Assembly: GCA_034096865.1 (NCBI GenBank) | Contig: JAWQFJ010028312.1 | Coordinates: 95,001 to 159,000 of the forward strand | Direction of reading: 5' to 3' | DNA from: Theodoxus fluviatilis | Taxonomy: Eukaryota; Mollusca; Gastropoda; Cycloneritida; Neritidae | Length of the DNA: 64,000 nt | Shown here: piece by piece, positions 53,521 to 64,000 of the stretch | Layout of the letters: each line of letters opens with the position of its first letter | Position numbering within the stretch: the first letter of the stretch is position 1 | Program-made: the position numbers and the translations under genes | Notes under the pieces: generated by a model | Seen by the model: the letters and a program-made list of their open reading frames with translations, nothing else | What the model was told of the DNA's origin: nothing | Databases searched by the model: none

Positions 53521-54867
53521 ATTGTGATATTTGATTTTTTTAAACTCTCTTCTCTCTCTTCTTTCTCTCTTCTTTTTTCTCTTCTCTCTCATACACATCC
53601 AATACAAATACATTGAAGTTTACCAACACGTTATAATTGTACAAAATATTGTGGACAAAGCTTTTATTTTTATCCACTTTTCAACATGTAACAGTACTTA
53701 CTCTTCTTTTATTATCAATGTGTTTGGTATTTCCAAGTCAGTCTGAGTTTGTATGTAAACATGCTGTCGCGAGCAGGTTGCTAGTGTTGAGGGGTTAATG
53801 TTCGTGTGGTGAGTTCGTGAGTGCGCACGCTTGTTGTGTAGTGCGTTTGAAGCGCGTTAGCGCGCTCCTCGTCCGTGCATTTTCCCCGTGGAGCGTGATA
53901 TTTGAGGTGGTGAGTGAGCTCTGCGCGTTTTTGCACGGGAATTTGGGGAACGGAAGAGTTTGCAGGGTGATGTTCACGTTTTCTTTTGAGGGTGAGGGTT
54001 TTGAAGTGGCAGTCGCTGTTTTGTGAGCGCAGAAGCAACCTCGCTTGTGTGAGGGTTGCGGAATTGTGGTGTGACCGCTGTCAACCCAGTGCGTGGCGTG
54101 GCTTCTGTCAGCCCGGAATAGTTAAAGACTATATTGTCTTTGTCGGTGTAGACCGAAGGAAATCGTCACCAGGGGAAGGGCCGGGTTCTTCCATGTGAGT
54201 ATTTGTTGTGTGTAAATGTCTTTGTGTAAGTTTTCACTAGGTTGTGAGTTTGCTGTTTTAGGGGTGGGTGGGGAAGTTGAGATAGGTAATGGAATTTCCG
54301 AACTGTGGTTTTGACGTTCATTCATTGTTTGGTTCCCACCTCGCATCATTTAAAATCGTTTCATGGTTCATGGTAGGATTGCTGTTTTGATTTGCTTTAT
54401 TTGAGTAAAAGTTAAGATTGCTTGAAATGGGCCTAGTTTGTGGAAAGGCTAAGACAGTGTTTTGACTGAGTACCGTCATGTTTGTAACGGGTTTGAGTTG
54501 TGATTTGTGTGCTATGTATTATGCTATAGTTGCTAATTCTGGCCATTTAGGCCTGGGTGTTGTTTGGTTTGCATATTCTACGACCCACATCATCCGAAGT
54601 CTTCGATGCTCCTCATGGCCGTCGACATCGTCCAAGGTCCTCACTGCCCTCATCGCTGTCGTTATCGTTCAGTGTCCTCGCTGCTCCTCATCACTGTCAT
54701 CATTGTCCAAAGTTCCCGGTGCCACTCATCATCCTGAGCTCACCTGGTCACGGGAGGTCCGACGGTCGTGGTCACTTTGGTTCCTTCGTTCCCTGTTCTG
54801 CGGCTTGTCGCAGAAGGAGGCCATGAGATAGTGGTGGTCGGCCGTAGTGGGTTTGGGCTGACGTGAG
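53521..54867. other. Unique region with degenerate TCATC-rich repeats
   Basis: 53,750-54,200 is GC-richer. 54,600-54,740 holds a degenerate roughly 35-40-bp repeat around CTCATCGCTGTCG / TCATCACTGTC. No protein recognised. Confidence 0.5.
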
Positions 54868-55065
54868 AGAGACGGTGTTGGACAGTTGGAGGTGTTGTGT
54901 TGACGAGCAAGTGACAGTGTTGGACAGTTGGAGGTGTTGTGTTGACGAGCGAGTGACAGTGTTCGACAGTGGGAGGTGTTGTGTTGACGAGCAAGTAACA
55001 GTGTTGGACGGTCGTAGGCGTTGTGCTGATGTGCAAGTGACGGTGTTGGACAGTCGTGGGGAAAG
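54868..55065. repeat. 42-bp tandem repeat, about 4.5 units
   Basis: Unit GTTGGACAGTTGGAGGTGTT followed by GTGTTGACGAGCAAGTGACA GT. Being 14 codons long, it keeps frames open on both strands by chance. Confidence 0.9.
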
Positions 55066-55078
55066 TTAATTCCCACAT

Positions 55079-55321
55079 AGCATGAAAACGTTTTTAAAAC
55101 GTTTTATTTTGGTTTGAATGGTTTGATTTACGTTTACGATTCACATGATTGTGAAAAACGTTTAGAAATGTCGACGCCAAAACTGTTAATGTGACTTTAA
55201 AAAATGTTTATAAAGTTGACGCAAAACAGTTTGAATGCAACTCTTTCAAACATTATTAAATCTACGTTGCCTATAGCAATATGCAAGCTGCAATAGGTTC
55301 GATGAAAACTAATTTTTACTC
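55079..55321. other. AAAACGTTT-rich stretch
   Basis: AACGTTTTTAAAACGTTTTA and later related AACGTTT and GTTGACGC words suggest a decayed small repeat. No ends defined. Confidence 0.4.
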
Positions 55322-56147
55322 CGTGCGAAGCCAGTGAGTCTATGCTCCGCGCGTCCGGGCGTCCGGGCGTCCGTGAAAAACTTTAACGTTGGATTTTTCT
55401 CGGAGACTATTAAGTCTATCAACACCCAATTTGGCATGATGGTGTATGATGACAAGGCCTCAAAAAACATACATAGTGACTTGACCTTGCTTCAAGGTCA
55501 AGGTCGCAGGGGCCGTAAATGTTGTCTAAAAAACAGCCATTTTTCACATTTTCTCAATTTTCTCTGAAGTTTTTGAGATTGGATACCTCACCTATATATA
55601 GTGTATAGGGTAAAATAATCCCTATCTTTTGATACCAGTTTGATTGACCTTGCTTCAAGGTCAAGGTCACAGGAGCTCTTTAAAGTTGGATTGTATACAT
55701 ATTTTGAAGTGACCTTGACCCTGAACTAACTTTAAAACATTGTAGTACACATGTTATACTTTCATCATGAGACACATTTGGTCACATATCATCAAGGTCA
55801 AGGTCACTTTGACTCTTATGAAATGTGACCAAAATGGGGTAGTGAACCACTAAAAGTGACCATATCTCATGGTAGAAAGTGCCAATAAGCATCATTGTGC
55901 TTCCTATGTCTTGAAGAAACAGCTTTGTGTTGCGTGACCTTGGATGACCTTGCTCTTGGGTCAAGGTCACATGTAATTTGGTAGGAAAAATGTGTAAAGC
56001 AGTTCTTAGTTCATGATGTCATTGCTAGGTTTAGTTGTTTGACCTTGACCTTGAAGGTCACCTGAAGGTCAGGTCATGTAAAGGTCAAGGTCATGTAAAG
56101 GTCAAGGTCAAGCATGTGAGTTGTATGGGCTTTGCCCTTCTTGTTGT
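55322..56147 (-). repeat. GACC element, copy G (inverted, near complete)
   Basis: Reverse complement of the family: starts GTGCGAAGCCAGTGAGTC and ends GGGCTTTGCCCTTCTTG. All internal blocks are present in reverse order. Confidence 0.92.
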
Positions 56148-57306
56148 TGTTGTGGGATCCGCGGGACTGTGGGGTGGTGTTGTGGCTCAGTCCAGGGCCA
56201 ACTGTTGAGTTTTGTGGGATTGGAGGGGAATGTATTTTTACATGTTTGGGTTAAGGTGTGTGGGGTATTGTTTCATCTTTCATCGTTAGGTTGCATAAGT
56301 GCAGGTCATCGATCCTTTATTACCATTACCATCCATCATTTTCACCTCCTTACATTCATTCTGCGGCGTTGCTGAAGGGGTATTAAATTCTTGTTTGTTA
56401 AATAGTAGTTTTGAGTTCCTGACTTCCTCTGCATGAGAGTTTAAGGTATATACGCATATGTCAACGCGTGTTTTTGGGGGTTTCCCCCCCCCCCTTTTTT
56501 TCTTTTGTACATGTGCGTGCTAAACCACAAGCTTGTATGGGCCGTCGGCCTGGCAATAAACCACTTCAGTTCTATTCTTTCTACTCTCTCAGAGATCATA
56601 ATCACACAATGCAAACAAATAAGCACAAGCGAGCGCTCCTTTCTCGCTTTATAATTTGCACGCTGTGCAACAGCTGCAGTCACTGCTATAAATAGAACTG
56701 ACTGATCCGTTTATCGATACAGCAACACGCAACAGTTTTGGGGAGGGCGGAGTCTGGGAGAGGGGAAAGGGGGAGGGGGTAGAGAAAGGGAGGGGTAAAG
56801 GGGAAGGGTAAGGAGATAAGGAAAGAGGGGGGGGGGGGGAGGGGAAGAGGGAGGAGAGAGGGATGTGGAAGAGGGAGGGGGAGGGGAGGGAGGATTCGCG
56901 TCATTGACGTCATCATTTGGGGTCGCACCACTCCGGAGCCAAACAGGAAGCTGCTTTCTGAATAAACATGGCGGACGCAGCACGGCATGACGGTAACTGG
57001 GACGGCATCACGTGACAGGAAGCTGTGCCGGGCATGGCGGGAAATCCGAGTCGCCTTTCGCTGAGAGGAGTGGTGGGCTTGTAGGGCGGCGGTCCGCCGT
57101 GATGGCGGCGTGGTCAGCAGACTGCTCGCATCGCCTCCAGCGCCGTCAGTCGCTCACCTGCTTCGCCCGTCCTCAGAGAGTGTTGCCAGGCAGCGCCATC
57201 TCAGCTTTTGACCGTGGTCATACCGAAAATAAAACACCCACAGTCAAATGGAAACATAAAGGAACGCATTCGCCATCAAGTGCATGAGGCCTGCCTTGCC
57301 ATGATG
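56148..57306. other. Non-coding interval with purine-rich tract
   Basis: 56,740-56,900 is an almost pure A/G tract (GGGAGGGG type). 56,965-57,000 has ATGGCGGACGCAGC followed by CG|GTAACT, which could be a first exon with a donor, but nothing downstream supports it. AATAAAAC at 57,228. Confidence 0.4.
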
Positions 57307-58962
57307 TCTTCCTGTGTGTCGCTGCTTGCAGGCATCTGTGCCTCCATGTCACGTGTCGCTGCTTGCAGGCATCTGTGCCTCCATGTCACGTGTCGCTGCT
57401 TGCAGGCATCTGTGCCTCCAGGTCACGTGTCGCTGTGTCACGGTTGGTGTAGGTGGAATGGCTCGAGACCAACCGGACAACTCTGCCACGAAGGAAAACA
57501 AAACTAGCATTAAAACCACTCAAACAAGCCCCAACTTAAATAAAATAAATCTGATTCGTGATATATTGCTTGAAGTCATCTGTGTCTACAGGTGTTGTGT
57601 CGTTGCTTGAAGTCATCTGTGTCTACAGGTGTTGTGTCGTTGCTTGAAGTCATCTGTGTCTACAGGTGTTGTGTCGTTGCTTGAAGTCATCTGTGTCTAC
57701 AGGTGTTGTGTCGTTGTTTGAAGGCATCTGTGCCTACAGGTGTTGTGTCGTTGTTTGAAGGCATCTGTGTCTACAGGTGTTGTGTCGTTGCTTGAAGTCA
57801 TCTGTGTCTACAGGTGTTGTGTCGTTGTTTGAAGGCATCTGTGCCTACAGGTGTTGTGTCGTTGTTTGAAGGCATCTGTGTGTACAGGTGTTGTGTCGTT
57901 GCTTGAAGGCATCTGTGTCTACAGGCGTTGTGTCGTTGCTTGAAGGCATCTGTGTCTACAGGTGTTGTGTCGTTGCTTGAAGGCATCTGTGTCTACAGGC
58001 GTTGTGTCTTTGCTTGAAGTCATCCGTGTCTACAGGTGTTGTGTCGTTGTTTGAAGGCATCTGTGTGTACAGGTGTTGTGTCGTTGCTTGAAGGCATCTG
58101 TGACTACAGGTGTTGTGTCGTTGTTTGAAGGCATCTCTTTCTACAGGTGTTGTGTCTTTGAAGGCATCTGTGTCTACAGGTGTTGTGTCGTTGCTTGAAG
58201 GCATTTGTCTACAGGTGTTGTGTCGTTGCTTGAAGGCATCTGTGTCTACAGGTGTTGTGTCGTTGCTTGAAGGCATCTGTGTCTACAGGTGTTGTGTCGT
58301 TGCTTGAAGGCATCTGTGTCTACAGGTGTTGTGTCGTTGCTTGAAGTCATCTGTGTCTACAGGTGTTGTGTCGTTGCTTGAAGGCATCTGTGTCTACAGG
58401 TGTTGTGTCGTTGCTTGAAGTCATCTGTGTCTACAGGTGTTGTGTCGTTGTTTGAAGGCATCTGTGTCTACAGGTGTTGTGTCGTTGCTTGAAGGCATCT
58501 GTGTCTACAGGTGTTGTGTCGTTGCTTGAAGGCATCTGTGTCTACAGGTGTTGTGTCGTTGCTTGAAGGCATCTGTGTCTACAGGTGTTGTGTCGTTGCT
58601 TGAAGGCATCTGTGTCTACAGGTGTTGTGTCGTTGTTTGAAGGCATCTGTGTCTACAGGTGTTGTGTCGTTGCTTGAAGTCATCTGTGTCTACAGGTGTT
58701 GTGTCGTTGTTTGAAGGCATCTCTTTCTACAGGTGTTGTGTCTTTGAAGGCATCTGTGTCTACAGGTGTTGTGTCGTTGCTTGAAGGCATTTGTCTACAG
58801 GTGTTGTGTCGTTGCTTGAAGGCATCTGTGTCTACAGGTGTTGTGTCGTTGCTTGAAGGCATCTGTGTCTACAGGTGTTGTGTCGTTGCTTGAAGGCATC
58901 TGTGTCTACAGGTGTTGTGTCGTTGCTTGAAGGCATCTATGTCTACAGGTGTTGTGTCGGTT
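57307..58962. repeat. 37-bp minisatellite with a higher-order repeat
   Basis: 57,307-57,430 holds three older units (TGCTTGCAGGCATCTGTGCC type). 57,560-58,962 holds about 38 units of GTTGCTTGAAGGCATCTGTG plus TCTACAGGTGTTGTGTC. A distinctive cluster containing CATCTCTTTCTACAGG and a shortened unit CATTTGTCTACAGG occurs at about 58,122-58,215 and again 586 bases later, showing block duplication. Confidence 0.95.
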
Positions 58963-59340
58963 CTTTTGGCTGCTGGCCTTGTAGACGTGAGCTGTGAAGA
59001 CATGGATGCCCTCTATTTACGGTGTGCCTCCAGGTGGACCCGAGAGAAGCCGTGTGGTCATTCTGCGTGCAAGGAACCCACAAAATGACGTCGTTATTAA
59101 CTTGCATGGATTGACTTCAGCGGTGATTGTCCTGTGGTCGGCCATGTCTGATGCGGGCAAAGCTGACATGGACACCGAGGGATATGCGTTAGTCGGGGAA
59201 GATGACCAGCACAGGCAGTCAGGGGAGATAATCAGCACAGGCAGTCAGGGGAGAAAATCAGCACAGGCAGTCAGGGGAGATAATCAGCACAGGCAGTCAG
59301 GGGAGACAGCCGGTTGAAAAACGGACGACAATGCATATAA
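58963..59340 (+). other. Unrecognised open frame and 26-bp repeat
   Basis: 58,994-59,200 encodes PGGPERSRVVILRARNPQND and then NLHGLTSAVIVLWSAMSDAG; it reads like protein but I do not recognise it. It runs into four units of a 26-bp repeat (GCACAGGCAGTCAGGGGAGA plus ATAATCA) at 59,207-59,310. Confidence 0.35.
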
Positions 59341-59344
59341 TTCA

Positions 59345-60357
59345 GGGGACAGGCACGATACTTTTCAAAACCCTTTGATCTTGTTCTCCACGATATCCTA
59401 CTCGATAGATTATCCACTTTTAGATGCATCAAGAAAACTCCGCTCTTGTTCAAGTCATATTTAGCAGGTAGAACCCAGCAGGTCTCCATAGACAATAAAT
59501 TATCTAAAATCCGGCACTTATACTCCAGTGTACCCTCAGGGTCAATCCTCGGCCCTCTACTATACTCAATTTTCTCTTCTAATCTGCCATCTGCAACGCG
59601 TCACAGCAACACAGATATGTATGCTGATGACACTATGCTAACAGTTGTAGGCAATACTGTTGCCGAAATTCAGCAAAATCTAAATGTAGATCTTTCGCCG
59701 ATAGAATTATGGTGCCAAGCAAATAGAAGGATGTTAAATCATGAGAAAACAACATGCATGCTAATCACAACTAAACATAAGAAGAGTTGTTTACTCTCTT
59801 CATTAGAGCTAACTGTAAATCTACATAACGCATCAATAGCAACCTACTTTACTCTCTTCATTAGAGCTAACTGTAAATCTACATAACGCATCAATAGCAA
59901 CCTACTTTACTCTCTTCATTAGAGCTAACTGTAAATCTACATAACGCATCAATAGCAACCTACTTTACTCTCTTCATTAGAGCTAACTGTAAATATACAT
60001 AACGCATCAATAGCAACCTACTTTACTCTCTTCATTAGAGCTAACTGTAAATCTACATAACGCATTAATAGCAACCTACATCTCAGAACAGAAACTACTA
60101 GGCGTGATAATAGATCATAATCTGACCTGGTCAGCCCAAGCAGAGCACACTCTTAAAAATCAACACTAACCTGTTCATATTTAAAACAATAAAACATTTT
60201 CTCCCAAAAGACGACCGTCTGGCCTTTCATCATGCACATATCATGTCTCACATAAATTATTTTCTTACGTATGGGGTCTTTGTCCACAAAGAGACAGAGA
60301 TTCAATGGAACGAATATTGAAACGTTCGGCAAAAATTGTTGCTAATTTACCGGAAGC

Positions 60358-60360
<3 letters not shown>
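59345..60360 (+). pseudogene. Jockey-like LINE reverse transcriptase, 3' part, with internal array
   Basis: Reads FDLVLHDILLDRLS near 59,372, SYLAGRTQQVSI near 59,455, SGSILGPLLYSIF near 59,540, the intact catalytic box YADDTMLTVV near 59,620, then the C-terminal domain. The coding region is broken by five copies of a 58-bp segment (59,791-60,080) and resumes with YISEQKLLGVIIDHNLTWSA. Further frameshifts follow near 60,150 and 60,280. It stops at the CT-type tail of the next LINE at 60,361. Confidence 0.8.
59791..60080. repeat. 58-bp array, five units, inside a reverse-transcriptase gene
   Basis: Unit TTACTCTCTTCATTAGAGCT then AACTGTAAATCTACATAACG and CATCAATAGCAACCTACT. Starts at 59,791, 59,849, 59,907, 59,965 and 60,023. 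Units differ by single bases (for example CATTAATAG in the last). The flanking protein is continuous if four units are removed. Confidence 0.95.
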
Positions 60361-60431
<71 letters not shown>

Positions 60432-61385
60432 GTCAGTATAATTATCGCAAGAATTATACATGTACAATTTCTTAAACATACTCCAATATTTCAGCCAGGG
60501 GTGGCCTGAAGTAAGCATATGTGAAGAATGGACAATGTAGGATACACACCTAGCCGTACCACTGTCTAGACGTCAGATGAAAGCGTGGAAAACTATTTCA
60601 TAGGATGATGCCTGAGAATAGTGCGAATTTTTTCTTTGAACATAGGCAAAGATTTGATACATTTTATGTCATCAGGCAGTGTATTCCACAGAGCAGCCCC
60701 AGAGTAAGATAGGCTCGATTTTAACAAATCGATGCGAGCAGGAGAAATTTGTCATGTCCTCTGAATGATGACTGCTCAAATAGTTTGGTTAGATATTCTG
60801 GTGTTCTGCCATCTTTTACCTTTTTCACAAGCACACACTTATTGAGCTGCAGATGTTTATGGAGAGGCAAAATGTCTAGCATTTCCATTTTCTTTTCAGT
60901 GCTGAAAGATTTATTTGGGACCATAAGCTTAGAAGCTCTTCTGTATGGTGAATTAACTCCCTTCAAATTAGCTTCACTACAGTTATCCCACAATGTTGCT
61001 GCGTAATTGATGTGTGATACGATGTGGGCACTGAAAAAGGTTTGCAGGCTTCCGTGTCTACAAAGTGCCTCAGCTTTGACAGTAGAAAGAGATTGCTTGA
61101 AATCGTTTTGCACAGCAGATTTATGTGTGAGTTCCAGTCTAACTGTTCGTCAATCATCACCCCAAGCACGTTGTGTTCTTTCACCTTTTCTATCGGCCCA
61201 GCATCAAGTGAGAGTGGGAGTGACAAAGGATGTAGTTGATGTTTTTGCCTTGTGGTACTTGGTTTTGGACGGGTTGAGGACCATATGATTTGAATGATAC
61301 CAGCAACATATCTCATCAAGACTCTTTTGGAGTTTATCTGCCACAGTTTCGGTTGAGCTGTCCGCGGTAGTCAGCGTTGTATCAT

Positions 61386-61387
<2 letters not shown>
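60361..61387 (-). pseudogene. LINE reverse transcriptase, C-terminal part, minus strand
   Basis: From 61,387 the minus strand starts at DDTTLTTADSSTETVADKLQ, just after the first residues of the catalytic box, and continues to VLGVMIDEQLDWNSHINLLC near 61,150, SHINYAATLWDNCSEANL near 61,000 and NKCVLVKKVKDGRTPEYLTK near 60,800. Frameshifts near 61,240 and 61,060. The 3' untranslated region ends in AATTATACTGAC-type sequence and (CT)n at 60,361-60,433, matching 16,030-16,422. It lies tail to tail with the plus-strand LINE at 59,345-60,360. Confidence 0.8.

Positions 61388-61440
<53 letters not shown>
61388..61440. repeat. GA microsatellite at the 5' break of a LINE
   Basis: About 24 GA units followed by a G-run to 61,457. 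Confidence 0.95.
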
Positions 61441-61445
<5 letters not shown>

Positions 61446-61457
61446 AGGGGGGAGGGT

Positions 61458-61559
61458 GTGATCCAGAGAAATGTGATCTAGAGAGATGTGTTCTAGAGAG
61501 AGATGTGATCCAAAGATATGAGAGAACTGAACTGAACTGACCTGAATGTTTACTCATAG
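61458..61559. repeat. Degenerate AGAGATGTGATC repeats
   Basis: Short imprecise repeats of GAGATGTGATCTAGAG-like units, then CTGAACTGAACTG as at the tail of the RTE-like LINE. Confidence 0.6.
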
Positions 61560-63490
61560 GGCGACAGCCCGTTAAACTACATACATGTATATAACAATAA
61601 TTCATCTGTTTGGGGAAAAATCTACATGTTTGGATATTCAAACAAAACACAAGCATAATCATCGGCGTTACAGTCAAAGCAGATTCAATACAAGGCTCAC
61701 ATGTTGTTTATTTTTTCCTTTCTGTGTTTCAAGGCATTGAAGATGTACATGGAAACACTCCTTGTTATTCGAATGTTAGTGCCTTTCAGCAACCAACGGC
61801 AGTCTCATTTTATTCACACGCACGTATTCTTTTATATATGTATCTCTAAATTCACTGTAAGCATTCCAGTATAAGAGAAAATGATTTTCATCTTCCAACA
61901 CGTTACAGAATGGGCAGGTTAGCTCGTTTGCTTCACCGTGATTATAGCGTTGGTTAATTCTTAAGGAGTTCGTTCCAAGTCTGAATCTGATGAATGCGTC
62001 TCTAAATTTTTTAATGGTTAGAAAGGTAACGTATTTTTCTTGGCCCAATACGTTTTTGAAGGCAGAATATGGTGCAAATCATTGACTATTGCGATTTCGT
62101 TCATCCCAAGACTGTAGAAAGCAGTCTTGTAGTCTTTGTTTGAGTTGTTTGAGAAATCTTGTCTCATTCCCAACCCCTCCATTCAGCCTCACGTAGGTGA
62201 ACCCTAACTTACATAAGGTGTTTTTTACAATACTAGACCAATTTTTATCATCATGGACATGTGATTTTTGCAGCATTACATAAGCTTGTCTAGGTAGTCT
62301 ATGTGGTAACATTCAGGACAGTCTCATCCAGTAATTTACCGCTCTGATAGTAATATTGATAGCCAGAGGGTACCTGCCTAGTTCTCCGCACACAAAGTGG
62401 TTAGGTGTTTTAACGTCTAAACTCATGAACTTTTTACATGCGAAGAGATGTACTTTTTCGACTTTGTCATGATTCTCCAGGCCCCAGATTTCTACACCAT
62501 ATAATAGGCAGGGCTGCACTTGTGCATCAAAAAGACTAAAGAATACATTAGTGTTTTGTTGCGGAGGGCCCACATAGTTTTCAGTAACTGGACAGCCCTT
62601 TGTTTGCCTTTAATGGCAACTTCTTCTACTGTAGCAGCAGTGGAAAGTCGGGTAGAAAAGGTATAACCTAAATAATTATATCTGTTCTCCCCATCCAATC
62701 GTGTATGGCTAAGATACCATCTTTCGCTCTCGGCTAAGTGTCCACCGTTTCTAAATACCATGACCTTAGTTTTTTCTGTATTGACTTTAAGACCGAGATA
62801 TTCTGAAATTGTCGTCAGGGAGTTCAACTGATTTTGTAGTCCACCGGGTGCATGTGAACCATACCATCAAGGCCAGGTGACCGTCCTGCCCGTAAACTCT
62901 GTATTGCTACTTTAACTTCTTCCTTACTGATTTGCTACTATTACTTCGCTGAATCCCTTCCTCAATATCTCTCTAAACCCATGCGCACCCACACACCCGC
63001 TAGACACCTACGCTCTTCCGCAGACACAAGAATCCTCAGGTTCCCCGAGGACCCTCCAGTTAAAACAAAATTTGGTGAACGCTCTTTATTTTATCAGGCT
63101 CCCTCTGGAATGACCTCCTTGCCTCTGTTCGTCACTCTAATTCTCCCTCGATCTTTCGCTCTGCTCTCAAAACTCACCTCTTCTTCAAATATTTCCCTGA
63201 TCCTGTCTAAGTTTCTTCATCTTCCTCTCCTCACTCTTCTCTTTGTACTAGCTTGCCTAAGACCCATACCCCCCTCCTGTCCCTCCTCCCCCTCTCCCCA
63301 GTTTCATGGTTTAACGGTGACGCTGTACATCAGTTTGTCGAATGTCTGAAGTGAATGTCTGATTCTTATGTTATTAAGTTTATTAAGTTGTGCTTGAGGT
63401 GATTGACTGTTATTGTATATTGTAATGCGTGTGTATGTATGCGCCTTGAGCATGTCTTAACTCATTGGTAAGGCGCTTTATAAATCCACA

Positions 63491-63578
<88 letters not shown>

Positions 63579-64000
63579 TCAGCGTCTAAATCAGGGTGTT
63601 CCATGACTTCTCCCAGATCAAGCGATATTTGTACATCGTAATCAATGTTACCTCTGAACATTTTTTGAAAATGATTTCTCCATATGTTTGGATCAATGTC
63701 TAGACGAGGAGGAGCTCTACGTATAGTACTTTTTACCTTAGCCCAGAACTCTCTCGAGTTTCTTAGACTCATCATCAGTGCACGACTTGCCATGCTAAAA
63801 TAGCCATTTCTCTTTTCTCGCAGAAGATTTTTATATTTTCGCCTACATATAGTGTATTTTTCTTTGTCAGATGGCAGTTTTGTCTTCCTATATCTGTTTA
63901 AAGAGTTTCTAGTTTCTCTTCTAATATCCATACATTCACAGTCAAACCAGGTCGATAGGTTCCTGCGAGTGGTTTTGTTGCTAATCCTGATTTCCCTTTT
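61560..64000 (-). pseudogene. Large LINE, minus strand, interrupted by a CR1-like LINE
   Basis: The N-terminal part at 64,000-63,588 has YRKTKLPSDKEKYTICRRKY and EFWAKVKSTIRRAPP, the linker before a reverse transcriptase. After the insertion at 62,935-63,578 it resumes with SKEEVKVAIQSLRAGRSPGL (motif start of the reverse transcriptase). It then jumps to LNSLTTISEYLGLKVNTEKT, so the catalytic palm (YADD region) is deleted. The C-terminal part runs to 61,776 with a Cys-rich element ELTCPFCNVLEDENHFLL (Cys-x2-Cys...His). Several frame breaks (about 62,500, 62,313, 62,060). It continues beyond the window. Confidence 0.8.
62935..63578 (+). pseudogene. CR1-like LINE 3' end inserted in the larger LINE
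   Basis: Reads YYYFAESLPQYLSKPM and then LRSSADTRILRFPEDP, matching the C-terminus of the LINE at 31,288-33,870, followed by the same 3' untranslated region. It ends with AAGGCGCTTTATAAATCCAC and a long (ATT)n tail at 63,491-63,578. 5'-truncated. The tail gives false runs of Ile on the minus strand. Confidence 0.85.

Noticed and set aside
54729..55078. 14-residue repeat frames (VQHCHLLVNTTPPT type)
   Set aside because: The 42-bp tandem repeat is a multiple of three; no other evidence for a gene.
56965..57000. Possible first exon beginning MADAARHD
   Set aside because: A start and donor-like site exist, but no second exon or conserved protein could be linked.
57798..58893. Repeat frames with KASVSTGVVSL or NDTTPVDTDAFKQ units
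   Set aside because: Artefacts of the 37-bp array on both strands.

Overview
This is eukaryotic DNA: spliced host-gene exons with GT-AG borders lie in a sea of transposons, microsatellites and long tandem arrays, with no bacterial operons or ribosome-binding sites. Many dispersed copies of a roughly 0.8-0.95 kb family built on GACCTTGACCTT, many non-LTR retrotransposon types, Mutator-like and piggyBac relics, a Polinton/Maverick fragment and a tyrosine-recombinase element together suggest a mollusc, probably a marine gastropod. That assignment is inference from the repeat style, not a database result.

Host genes, all on the minus strand. Exons at 43,241-43,021, 38,490-38,417, 37,819-37,730, 36,933-36,742, 28,077-27,934, 27,691-27,505, 23,324-23,224 and 22,976-22,864 encode consecutive parts of a multi-BRCT protein that best fits TOPBP1. 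Exons at 20,989-20,884, 11,352-11,266 and 4,635-4,450 join in phase and encode the calponin-homology head of kinetochore protein NDC80. The two exon sets are adjacent, on the same strand and phase-compatible, yet the C-terminal half of TOPBP1 and the N-terminal exons of NDC80 were not found between them. This is either a rearrangement, an assembly join or a chimeric gene.

Layout. 1-4.4 kb: GACC repeats, two hairpin MITEs and a dead RTE-like LINE. 4.4-11.4 kb: NDC80 intron with a MITE, a GGAT array, a 2-kb Tc1/mariner-type insertion, a piggyBac remnant and a LINE fragment. 11.4-20.9 kb: NDC80 intron with a tyrosine-recombinase element broken by a Polinton fragment, a Mutator-like relic and two zinc-finger LINE fragments. 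21-43 kb: TOPBP1 exons and introns swollen by arrays of 60, 57, 55 and 25 bp, and a 5.6-kb Mutator-like element that contains a CR1-like LINE, which in turn contains a solo LTR. 43-59 kb: piggyBac deletion derivative, GACC repeats, a palindromic CCGAAATCC field, a G-rich tract and a 37-bp array. 59-64 kb: a pile-up of non-LTR retrotransposons nested in one another.

The strongest leads are the partial tandem duplication of the BRCT3 exon that creates a new frame-preserving splice acceptor, the 55-bp array that repeats a real splice acceptor about 43 times, the possible TOPBP1-NDC80 chimera, and the several nested insertions whose target sites can be read directly. Nearly all long open frames in the window are artefacts of tandem repeats.
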